Source: Utricularia gibba
Taxonomy: Eukaryota > Streptophyta > Magnoliopsida > Lamiales > Lentibulariaceae
Length of the DNA: 64,000 nucleotides
Direction of reading: 5' to 3'
Assembly (NCBI GenBank): GCA_002189035.1
Contig: NEEC01000018.1
Span: 930,001 to 994,000 of the forward strand
The notes below the pieces were generated by a model. That model saw nothing but the letters and a program-made list of their open reading frames with translations. It did not search any database and had not been told where the DNA came from. Made by a program: the position numbers and the translations under genes. Position 1 is the first letter of the stretch. Each line of letters starts with the position of its first letter. Positions 50,577 through 61,819 of the stretch are shown here, piece after piece.

Positions 50577-53500
50577 TCTCAAATACTCAATGTTTGTTTT
50601 GATCGAACTATTATTAAAATGAGTTGAATAGAATTTTTAATTGTTTTTAGAAAATTATTATTATTATTATTATTATTTATTAATGTTACTTCAATTTATA
50701 GTGAATATAAAAAAAATTAATTTTTTAAGTTTCAAAATTACGTTATAAATTTGTTTAATTTAATTTTTTTGTAAATAATTTATTCTCAAATTTATAAAAT
50801 TAAATATTTAAACCCATATATTAATAAAACTAATCAGTTGTGATACTAACATCATTATAAAGATACATAATTATAAATAATATATATAATTTCATTCTTC
50901 CTATTCTGATTGCCTTATTATCGTCAAACTCCAAAAAATTACGAAACGTGAACACTATATAACTCTAACAAAAGATTTTGATTGGTTGATCTTTATACGC
51001 AATTGAAAAAAAACTTCATCGCAAAATTTTGTTAGGTATGAAATTAGAGTTGGTTCATATTACCATGAACCGGTTCACTTTTTGAAAATTTTAAAAATCG
51101 TTTGGATCTTCATTCTATGATTTTGAAAATTTTATTTTTTTTTTTTACAATTTTGAATGTTGAAATTCAGATTGTTGATATTAATTGAAACATGAATTAC
51201 TGTTTTTACAATTTTTTTCATTTGTAATATATTAAAAATATTATTATAAAATATAACTATAAAAACATAACATGAAATTTATATGATTTATAAACCTAAA
51301 AATTATGTAAGGATTTGGAAATAATACTGTTTTACATGTTCAACATCAGTATCAATTAGAGGTTTCAAGATATTGAATATAAAAAATCGAACATACAATA
51401 ATTTTCAAATGAAATCAGATATAATTTCAAATCGTATCCTTCAACTTCTCTTAACCAAGTTTCATTAACCTTATTTTGGTTAAAGCATTAATCTTATGAT
51501 ATAAAAAAAAATTTGAATCCATACGCACAAATGGGATGTGTAACATAACAAAAACCAAGTATTTGATCATGTCTTCATTATTACACATTCAAATTGGAGA
51601 CAAACCGTTATTCCGGTATTACAAAGTTGGCTCCCGCCGCCATTAATACAACAAGGATTGACTTGAAATTGTTGCATCCTCGTAGAAGAAAAAAGGTTGT
51701 GGGGGTGCCCTACGTATCCCGATTGGCATCAAAACTCCATAAATTCTTGCATCCTCGTAGTCTACGGGCTGGAGCCTCGTATTTCAAAGGGCGCCCCTTC
51801 TTCACCCTACTGGGAAATTGGGGTGTCTTCCTCAACCCCAAAGTCAACTACCCATAACTAACACAACTGCAGTTTTTTTTTTTTTTCCTTTTGTTTATGG
51901 TGCAGAAGTATTTAGAACATGAATTTGATTTCGGTGGAATGTAGGATTGCGGAGCATGGTTTTTTTTAATAGAAATATTTAAATTTGATACAAATTAAAT
52001 GAATATATCTTATATAGTTTATTCAAAATAATGAATGAAAAAATTGTCTATTTGTACCAATTTAAAGAAATGAATATATTAATTTATCGCATTTGTATAC
52101 ATTTTTATAATAATTATCATAATGAATATTCAACTTATTTAAACTGTTTGTTATTTATTATATATTATAAAATATAATGAAATATTATTTAAATAAAAAC
52201 AAAATTGAATACATATGAGAAATTATTGAATATAAAATAGTGTTTTGGAAAATTTTTAAAATCTATTTCTATTTTTTAAAAATAAAAATATGTTTGTTTT
52301 AAAATACTTTTAATTATAAAAGTAATTCTATAATTACTTTTATTTTTATTTTTTATTTTTACTTTTCAAAAATAATTTTGAAAATTAAAAACAGATTTCA
52401 AAAATTTTCCACAACACTAATTAAGTATACTTCTAGTCCCTTTTTTCGTAATAAAATAATATAAAATCATAAAAATCAAATAACTAAAATAAAACATATC
52501 ATATAAACAGAATGTGAAACATAACTTAGAAGATGTTATTACACGCGGACGGAGACACGTAGCATTAGCTAGAGAATCTTAAAATGATTTGATATTGAAT
52601 TCGGGTGGGTTCCGATCCATCGGATTCTTCGTCTATTTGAGAGTTATTTTTCCCAAGTTGAGATTAAAATAATTCTGGAGGTGATATGATTCTTGGTTAG
52701 GGAATCATTTTCTTGTAATCCATAAGATTGCTTTCAATCTAAAAAAGTCATAACGCATGTGACGCATTCAACCATGACCCATTCTCGATTCTATAAACAC
52801 TAACATAAATTAATTGTTTAAGATTTAATTAAGCAATCATTTTGTATTTAATTACAATTCCTAGACGCTCATTACAAGCCAGTCGTATTGAGTCGTGAAA
52901 ATGGATCGTACAATGAAAAGTTAGGTGTTCGAAAGATAACCTTATATTAAACTTTATTAGATTTTTTAATTAAATTTTATTATTTGAATCACAAAATTAA
53001 GAATGCGCGTATTAAAATGGTTGAGATTATTTTTGATAAATACAAGTATATTAAAAAGATTAAAAATTATATTTTTAAGTTATTTATATGTAATTTTTCT
53101 CATTTAAGAAAATGTTAGGTAGACAGAACGCTACACTATTCTGAATTTTTTTTAATAAAATAAATAATTAAAAAAAATCTACTCAAGTTCATGCATTTTT
53201 TTATAATGTTCACTTGGGAATATCATCTTCAAAAAGGGTTTTTTAATAAGAATTATTGTAATCAACGAATTAAAATTTCATTTAAAAAAAACAAATGATT
53301 ATGATTTCACAGTACCGTTCACAAAAGTTACATTGACCAATATTCGAAATTGGACTTCCGATTTAAACCAAAATCAAACTTTTAGTCAATTATTTTTAGG
53401 GAAAATGACCCAAGAAATTTTAAGAATAATTAATTTATTTAAAAAAACTAAAATCCAAAATTTTGACAAGATTTTGCAAGTTTATTATACGTTCCTATTT

Positions 53501-54555
53501 TGATGGGATTAGCATAACACTTCGAACAATAACTAGCTTAAATAACCAAGAATCCGGACTAATCTTGTATGTTCGGTTCACATAATTTCGTAAATTAATG
53601 TTTTTTAATTTCTTGAATAGATAAATCATTTTGTAGTAAAATAAAAATTTCAAATTTTACGATTAATTTCAAAAATATAAATTTTTTAAATTTTTATTTT
53701 AATTATTAAGTAAAATATTAATAAAAAATTATAGTATTTACTTTTATTTAATATAAAAATATATTTCTACCATAATATGAAAGTATATAATAATTTAATT
53801 AATTAAATTTTAAGTATATAATTTAATTTAATAAATTTTATAATATAATTATATACTATACAGTATAATATTTTTATAATCTTAAATTAATTCTATTCTA
53901 CATCATCTAAATATAGATTAATAATATAGAACACGGCCTTAATCCCACAATAAAATGATATAATGGCAATAATCGAAGGAATTTGCAAATGGTTTCCCAA
54001 TCAATATTTCTAATTTTTAGATAGTTTTTGGAGAAATATTGCACTCATTTTTACTTTTCTAAAAGTAGACACAAAATTATTCTATTCTTAAGGTTAGTGT
54101 TAAGATGAAATCTATAAAAGTAAAAATAGTAATAAGAAAAATTATATTTTAATCTATATTTAGTGTAAATTAAACATATTTTTTGATAGAAATAAAGTAA
54201 AAATAAGTTGTATTTGGTAGAAAAATAATTTTTATTTTTGGTTTAAATATTTTCCGGAAGAGTGATTTTCTGGAAATGAGAAGTTTTAAGAGTGTTATTG
54301 TCACAAAAAAATGCAAATAGTTATTAAATCAAAGCAACTGTTGTCATTATAATAATTAACACCATATAATTATAGTATAGTAACCACTAATTAATGCATA
54401 ATTAAAAATGTAAATAGATACATAATCCTCATTAGGCCCCTAAATATGCACACTAAAGTTGTGATTAATTGAGTCAGCGGGACAAATTGGTTCACTCATT
54501 ATAAAGGCGTTGGGACATCATCTTCTCGTGGGTTTCTTCTAACCATCACCAATTC
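50577..54555. other. Intergenic, AT-rich, no gene seen
   Basis: AT-rich spacer. It contains a MITE-like element (52225-52430). A small GC-richer patch at 51590-51860 has an 87-codon open frame of no recognised family, with the 13-base word GCATCCTCGTAGA or GCATCCTCGTAGT occurring twice. Otherwise nothing is recognisable. Confidence 0.45.
52225..52430. mobile_element. MITE-like element, second copy
   Basis: The left end TAGTGTTTTGGAAAATTTTT followed by AAAATCTATTTCTATTTTT is mirrored on the right by AAATTTTCCACAACACTA. It is related to the copy at 10940-11185. A TA duplication at the edges is possible but ambiguous. Confidence 0.55.
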
Positions 54556-55367
54556 ATGGAGGAAGACGACGAAGCACCTCTTGGTCTGGGGCTCCGCCTC
54601 GGGATCGGGGATTTCACGGCTGCCGGAAAGCCGAGGAGCGGCAAGAAACGAGTGTTCCTTGTCGATCTCCCGTTCCCGGTTCACAAAAGCAGCAGCGACG
54701 GGACGACGAGCGCCGACGATTCGAGTTTGAAGGAGGAAGTGGATGAAGGAGGAGGAGGTTGCAGCAGAAGCTATTCGAAGGATTTTGGAAGGAAGAAATT
54801 GAGGCTCACTAGAGATCAGACCTCATTGCTTGAAGATAGCTTCAGACATCAGACTACCCTCAACATGGTAATTGCATTAAGGGTGTGCTAGGTTTGTTTC
54901 TTGTCGCGTCTGGGGATTCTGATTAGGGTTTTTTGATCCACTCCAATAGGCTGAGAAACAGGCTCTAGCAGAGAAACTCAAGCTGAAGCCCAGACAAGTA
55001 GAGGTTTGGTTTCAGAACAGGAGGGCAAGGTTAGGGTGAAAGATCTCATTTTTTTATCCGTATAATGTTGATAAACTAAGCACAGAATGAGAGGAAGAAC
55101 TCAGTTCTGTTCCATGTCAGATGATTTCAATTCCATATCCTGAAATGCAGGACTAAGCTGAAGCAAACAGAAGTGGACTGCGAGCTCCTGAGGAAAAACT
55201 GCGAGAGACTATTGGAAGAGAATCGTCGACTAAAAGAGGAGTTATCGAAACTGGGAAAAGTCCTCCCGGAGTTCCTCCGGAGCTCTACGGTGCCGGAGAA
55301 GACAGGGAAACATCAACATAGGGGTGGCGGGGTGAAGCCGGCGGTGGTCCCGGAGCACCAACCCTAA
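54556..55367 (+). CDS. HD-Zip class II homeodomain-leucine zipper protein
   Basis: DNA-binding transcription factor. Three exons: 54556-54867, 54950-55029, 55151-55367, giving 202 residues. The N-terminus has LGLGLRLG (residues 9-16), an LxLxL EAR-type repressor motif. The homeodomain (about 78-134) begins [20 protein letters not shown] and ends [21 protein letters not shown] leucine zipper (about 136-170) contains [20 protein letters not shown]. The intron inside WFQNRRAR and the [10 protein letters not shown] word fit class II. The usual CPSCE redox motif after the zipper is absent; the protein ends in a short Gly/His/Pro-rich tail. It is smaller than most class II members. Confidence 0.9.
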
Positions 55368-57227
55368 TGATCACCGTAGACGGCTTCAATATTACTAAAC
55401 TTACATGTATCAAATGAAGTGAATTCATAGGCCGCCCTGCCCTTAGCATGAGGATTTTTTCTGGGCTATGCCTCTGTGCTTCCACTCATTTGCACAATAC
55501 CATACAGCAAACCCTAACATTCCCAGTTCCCAATTCTGGCCATTGGAATTAATGATCTCATAACCCTGAAAAAAATGATGGCCAATCATAAGACATCAGA
55601 AAAAGAAAAGAAAAAAGAAGGAAAGAAATGTCTTAAGTATCATAATTGTAAGAGGATTGAAGATGGGAGACTTTGGTAATAATTATTTATGAAGTCGTGG
55701 GGCAATTCTTTTCCACACTAATCAATTATCAGCCATCCTGTTAGTCCAATAATTTGATTATTTTGGGGCAAAATCAGCAGAATCTACTGCCCTAGCCTGC
55801 CTGCATCATCATCCATTAAACCCTAATCCCCCACTAAGTTACCCCACATTGCAGTAATTTCAAAAAATACTGAGCAAACCAAGAGACGACGTCGTTTCCT
55901 ATTTCTGGGGCTGTGTATGCTAGGAGGAGAAAAAGACGGGTGGAGTTTGCCACCGTCACTACAATCAGTATAAGAAATTTAATCATAATTTTCAAAATTG
56001 CATCATAGTTTCCTCAATCTATTTTTTTGTAAATAGTTTACCTCTCAATTTATCAAAATTATATATTTAACTCTTCATATTATCAAAATTCATCAATTTT
56101 GATCTTAATATCATTATAACGGTGTATCCTTATGGATTTCGATTCAACTAACTTTAGATGCAAATGCAAAAAATCATAGCATGAATTGTTTTTGGATTTA
56201 AAATTAAATTCAATTTACAGTATTGTGAATCAGTTCACTTTTAAAAAATTTTAAAAACTATTTAAATCTTGGTTAACAGTTTTAACATTTTGATATGTTT
56301 TTTTGTAATTTTGAAACTTAAATATTAAATTCTTTATAATAATCAAAACTTGAAGTATTTTTATTGTAATTTTCTCAAGAAAAAGACTTATTTCAATAGG
56401 CATATTGTTGATGCTTCTTCATCTCTTCCCTGTCCCAACTGCCATTGGAATGAGTTGACTGACTGTGGCAGCCGACAAACAGAGAGGAGGGGTTACTATT
56501 ATTTGCAAACTTCACCAGTTAAACAACACCAGAGCAAGTAGAAGTGGAACAAAACTCTTAAATGCAGTTGCCAAAGCCTAGAGGCGTAGCCCCATGTTCT
56601 TCTCCTTGCCTCTTTCTCATCTAATCTACAGTACTGTACAACTGCAACCTCATCTCCATGTATTTATTGTACTACGCAGTAGAAATTATGCTACATGACT
56701 GGAGACAGATCCCATTCTCCCTTGGAGGCACGCTCTGCCTTGCCAACTGCTAGCCGACAAAAACCAGTTCAATGGAAAGGAAGAGTTAGAAGTGGATTTC
56801 TGGAAAACATAACTTGTTAGGGTGTTGTGATGAACTGTAAGAGATCTGATGTTTCTGGTAATGAGATGATCGATTACTTATGGAACTGTATCAGCCCTTC
56901 AACAAGGGTAAACAATGTTTAATGTAGTTACCAAGTGTCGTTCAAGTTAAGTCAATCTTGTGTTCCTTCTTCCAAACACATCTCGTGGAAAACCCGAATT
57001 ATGTTAGGCAAGACAGATTGATTGCATAATAACAAGTCACTGGTAAGAATAGTTCCCAGGTCCAAAGACTGGAATGCATGCAATAGCTGCGCTGTGTGGA
57101 GTCCATCACGAAAGGTGAACAGTTTTCTCATATTGCTGGAGGGAAAAATGATTGGAAATGTTGCTATGGTCGTTGCTAGGGACATTACTATCAGTTGGAT
57201 AGTAAACAGAAGCACAAGGGTGGGAGA
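55368..57227. other. Convergent 3' spacer HD-Zip/glutaredoxin
   Basis: 3' UTRs of both flanking genes are expected at the edges. The stretch 55980-56350 is AT-rich and 56400-57220 is more balanced, but I see no conserved protein or RNA. Confidence 0.45.
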
Positions 57228-58470
57228 TCAAAGCTCGTCCTCGTCGATCCCAATAAGCTTTGCAAGTTCTCCACTTTCGTATGCTTCCAGAGTGTCTGCA
57301 ACCAAAGAAATCCAGTTGACACATTGCGTAGAAAAATGGAATGTGGATGACCAATGAGGGTACCATCAGAGCCTCCAATGTGTTTCCCATGAACGAACAC
57401 CTGTGGGACGGTTCGTCGTCCCACGATCTCAGAGACAGCTTGCTGGATTTCAGGGCCATCATCTGAAAATCAATGGTGAAAGCATTAGCTGAAAGGTAAA
57501 CAAGTGAACTGTATATCCGGATGAACATTCATAGAATCATGAACTAGGTGCTACCCCAACTGGGAGAAAGAAAAAACTAATGAAAACATCACTGGATGCC
57601 TGTCTATCAAAGCTCCTTTGATATTTTATTGTGTGTAATTCAGGATGATTTAGAGTAATGAAAATATGAACCTTGTTCATCGAGTTCAATGATGTAAGGC
57701 TTCTGCATCAATTCCTTGAAGACTGCCTTTGCCCTTTTACAGTATCTAATTAGGGAAAACACGCCACAGTCAAGGAAGCAGAAATTCAATGGCCATATGG
57801 GGGTGGGGGAGTGGGTTGAATCACTTCATCAACAAGTTAACAGGGGGATCTAAAAAGCAAGAAAGTGCAATAAAAGAAAGTGTTCATCAACATCTCAAAA
57901 AAACACTCAATCCCATGTCCTTCAGAAAGCAAGCTTTCTTGATAAAAATCTACTTCTTTCGTATACCACGAAAAATCTGCATTATATCAATGATCTGAAA
58001 CCTCATACAGCCCCAGACATTCAACTTAATCCAGAGAGCTGGATCTAATATAAAATGGGACAGAACAGGCGGAATCGGATCCCGCAAATCTCCCAGTGCC
58101 ACAGACATAAGAAATAACCGTAAAAGCACACGATATACCAGATTCAACAAATTTGACCCAAAAAACATCGCCTAAGATTTACTTCATCGTGCATAGAAAA
58201 CCAGAAATCCTCAACACATGACCATACAGAATGCACCCATTAGCAAATTCAAGGGAAACCCAAAACGAATCAAAGAACAAGCAGTCCATACGGGCAATAA
58301 GATTTGGAGAAGATGACAATGGGGTGAGATTCAATAGTCTTCTTCACGAGGGAAATCCGCTGTTCCAGAGAGATTTCGGTGGCCACAGAAAACGATGTCA
58401 GGCATGCAAGCACCAGTAACGCCATCAATGAAATGAAACGCAGCGATGACAGCACGGTGGTCGTCGCCAT
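57228..58470 (-). CDS. CPYC-type glutaredoxin, secretory (GRXC3/C4-like)
   Basis: Glutathione-dependent dithiol oxidoreductase. Minus-strand exons: 58470-58292, 57745-57672, 57462-57364, 57295-57228; 139 residues. Residues 1-28 are a hydrophobic signal peptide ([19 protein letters not shown]), which distinguishes the secretory C3/C4 type from cytosolic C1/C2. The thioredoxin fold follows: [20 protein letters not shown] with active site CPYC (59-62, split by intron 1), the GSH-binding [20 protein letters not shown], and [16 protein letters not shown]. The acidic end is DEDEL. The start at 58470 is the ATG just before the signal peptide. All phases agree. Confidence 0.92.
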
Positions 58471-60039
58471 CGCGGATCCCCAAGGTTTAGATGCGAATAG
58501 AAAGAGTCCTTCAAGGAGGCGAGCAACGCTTCTACTCAAGCGACATTCTTTAATTGAAGTCAACAAAATTTAGCAGAAAAAAGGAGTAAACGAAAGAAAA
58601 TATACAAAGAAAGCTACCCCTGTTTTTCATTTTAGAAAAGTGGCCATTCAGTTGAAAAAAAAATGATCAATTTATAATCTATTTTTAAAAGTAATTATCC
58701 TAACTTTATATCTTACATAATTAATTTTTTATATATATGATAATTATTTTTCTCACAGAGTAAAAAAAAAAAAGATGATTAATTTTTAAATTCATGCTCA
58801 ATAATTTATATCTAAATTTTTTGTCTTTAGTACTCAAGTGAGGAATTGATATTGACTACCAGATCAAGCTCAAGGTTATCTCATGAAAGGAGGAAGTTTC
58901 ATATCTAAGTCTGAGCTTGCAACAATGATGATGTGGATAGTTGGTGCAAAAATTGAATCAAAAAAGTGTTCAAGACATTTATTTTGAATTTGTGATTAAT
59001 TAGTCTCTTTTTTTATGGTATCTTTAGGTTTACATGAATGAATAATCAAATTTTAAAAAGTTAAAATATCATGTCAGATTCTTTATTAACATGCTGATTC
59101 AAAATAGTGCACACTTAAAATATTATGATTATACATCATTATATGAATAATTATTACTTTTATTTGTTATTACCATAAGACAATGAGTCACATATTGGCT
59201 CCCTTGAACACTCCTTTTATCAAAAGGGTGTATGTAAAATACCACTCATTTTAAAAATATTAATTAAATACCACTTATTTTAATTTTAAATAAAATAACA
59301 AACTATTATTGTGTGTGAAATTTTTGTTATACATTTAAAATAAAATAGTTTAAAATAACTATTATTTTAAATTAAATTATTTTCAAACATATTTATTTAA
59401 TAATAACAATTTTATGTATTGTATGATCATTTCTTGTGGTATTTTTACATGACTTATGTATCATAATTGACATTCACGTATTCTTCAGTGTCATCTAATA
59501 TTCCTAAAAATTACTAAAGATTATGTATCATCTGTTTAAAAATATGTGTATATAATATTATTTAATTTATTAAAAATATAAAAATAAATATTTTTCATCA
59601 AAGCATTAAAAAATATGTTTACCATTGTAATTTTGAACATATAAACATTAAATTAAAGCATTATTTAAAGTAAATATGCCTATAATTATATTTTGAAAAA
59701 AAATTATCCATTTATTTTTAATATATTAAATATGTGCTTATTTGTTATTATTTCTATCATCAAGACAGAAATACTGAGCAAATAAATAAATCAAAAAGAG
59801 GTATTCATCAAAATTTGTAAGAGGAAATATCCCCCAGCCGTCGCACAAAGAGTAGAAAAACTGATAACAACCTTGGGATGTTCGAGCGAGAGGCACACCT
59901 AATACAGTATAAAGAAGTTCGGTTTTTCGAATCAAATATGAAATCTGAAACTTTTTTGAATTTCAGCCTATCATGTACTCCTACTATTCCTAGGAAGTCA
60001 ATTGCATGAATACATCAGTGTACCAGTGGAGTGATCTGT
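58471..60039. other. Intergenic, AT-rich
   Basis: Glutaredoxin leader and promoter on the left, 3' flank of the chimeric gene on the right. No other feature is seen. Confidence 0.5.
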
Positions 60040-61221
60040 TCAACCATTCTTAGTAACATATGAGATGAAGAGGTGAAGGTTTTCCAGCCCTAAAGTGAAG
60101 ATTGCACCGAACAAAAAGATCAGTACAAAGGCCAACAATATCTTCCCCACATACAGAAGAGTGAGAGGAGGCTTCTTTGGCGCTGCAGAGTCATGGACAT
60201 CACCATCCTGAAGCCACAAGTAATTGCGATCAACGCCAAGTAAGATCCATGTACCAAGATGATGATTCCATTAACCGTCACACTAATGAAAAGCTCAAAA
60301 TACATGCAGTAAAATATTGTCGGGAATAACAGGGCTTCCTATATTTGATCTGATCCTCACCAAGCTGCTTTCATGATAATGACATTAACATTTCATTATA
60401 CTAATACCAGTAATACTAACTTTTTAATTATAAAAAAATACAGTTCTACTCACAACTAATTCCAAAGGGACTGAATTCCTAAACCCAGGTCACCGAAATG
60501 TAACATTGGAATAACAAAAAAGGCCTATACCTGAGTGGCTTTCCTCCTCCTTCTGCCATGGTGTTCTTGTTTATCATCCATGCCTACCAAGGCAAAAGGA
60601 AAAGCACGAATCAGTCAATATTCAAAGAAGGGTAAGCCAAAAAATCATATCTTCACCATATGATTCAGTGGCAGCCGTTCGCAACTTCCATCCGGAACCA
60701 TAGTCAACTAGCAGAGATCTGTGGCCAAAGCTAACGGGTTCTTCTTCTCCCCTGAAAGCCTCAATGTGCGTTGCTAATAAAACATCCCCCGCTTTAGCTT
60801 CACTCAGCAATTTCTTGTTGATCAAGTCAACAGCAAAACCCGCTTCAGTTCCAGCTGAAAAGCGCCTAGTTTTCCCCGAACTCGTGCACAGTACCTCAAT
60901 AAACTAAATATTGATGCAGTAAATACAGTTAGAATAAAGTCAATCATCGAAGACTCGATTTTATTATTGAGCAACAGCTTTCCAGAACATAGCGTGAAAG
61001 AGTGGAACATATCAAAAAAATTCAGCTAGAAATCGAGATCAAGTGATTCGCCGGTGATAAATTGGAATTCGAAAGGTCAATACCTCAACGGAGTTGCCTC
61101 GAATGTCTCCAAGGATGATCTTCTCGAGGCCATTCACGCCCTTCGTTATTTGGTAGGGAGGAGCATCAGGTTCCGCATCCTCCGCTGCCGCTGACTTCGC
61201 CGGGATATCAGTCGAGGACAT
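60040..61221 (-). CDS. Chimeric gene: epimerase exon 1 fused to a small tail-anchored protein
   Basis: Four minus-strand exons: 61221-61084, 60894-60657, 60583-60531, 60207-60040; all junctions GT-AG and in phase, 198 residues, no stop. Exon 1 (46 codons) is a copy of the first exon of the epimerase gene at 39115: 37 of 46 residues are identical, including the last 22. Exons 2-4 have no epimerase sequence. Exon 2 reads VLCTSSGKTRRFSAGTEAGF ... LVDYGSGWKLRTA, which resembles an uncharacterised plant protein family I cannot name. Exon 3 is short and Arg/Lys-rich. Exon 4 has one C-terminal membrane helix (LLYVGKILLAFVLIFLFGAI). An in-frame TAG lies 9-11 nt before exon 2, so exon 2 needs an upstream exon for its start. 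Function is unknown; the epimerase catalytic residues are all absent. The splice between exons 1 and 2 is inferred. Confidence 0.72.
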
Positions 61222-61455
61222 GTTATATCACCTGAAATTTGTCCAAAAGCAAAACCGTATTCGCAGTCTCCTCTTCCTTTTTTCCCCCAATATCTGAATT
61301 CCGTACCGAATTTTATGTTTTCTTATCGGGACTGCTTTTTCCATTTCAGAAATATTATTGGAGTGCAACCGTTTTTTAGTGGGCTGGCTAAGTATATATA
61401 GAGGATATATTGGGCCAGGATCAACGGAGCCCAAAATATGCGTAGCTATTGTATT
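60976..61455 (-). repeat. Duplicated block: epimerase promoter, exon 1 and intron 1 start (captured copy)
   Basis: Matches 38851-39362 in the same orientation, including the TATATATAG core, ATATTGGGCCAG, AATATCTGAATTCCG, the whole first exon, its donor GAG|GTATTGACC and about 100 bp of intron. Homology stops before the acceptor of exon 2 at 60895. Both ends fall in non-coding DNA. Confidence 0.85.
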
Positions 61456-61819
61456 TTTAAAAAAGAAAAAAATATTTGTTAAATTTTAGTTTTGGATAAA
61501 ATAATCTTTTTGTTAATTAATACAATAACATAATTTAAATACATTTTAAAATTTACAGAATGTTTGATTTCAATTAATTATTTTTTAAGGTTTGGATTTG
61601 GTTTTATTTATCTGGTTTTTTAATATTGAAAGCTCTATAAAAATTAAAAATATAATATTTTAATAGGATACATATCCGACAGTGTCGGACCGACACTCTG
61701 ATAAATCGGGCTCTTGAAAAAACAGACACGAGCTCAAGGCCCAATTAAAGCTCAGCCTATCATTAAGTAAACAGTGACTGATAACGGGTGAGTGATTAGA
61801 ATACTAATTGGTATTAGAA
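61222..61819. other. Divergent promoter region, chimera and TBL gene
   Basis: The left part (to about 61455) is the duplicated epimerase promoter. The right part is AT-rich and must serve the TBL gene, which begins at 61820 on the other strand. Confidence 0.5.

Noticed and set aside
51594-51857. 87-codon open frame in intergenic DNA
   Set aside because: No recognised motif, no introns or neighbours supporting it, and codon use is unremarkable. Left as unassigned sequence.
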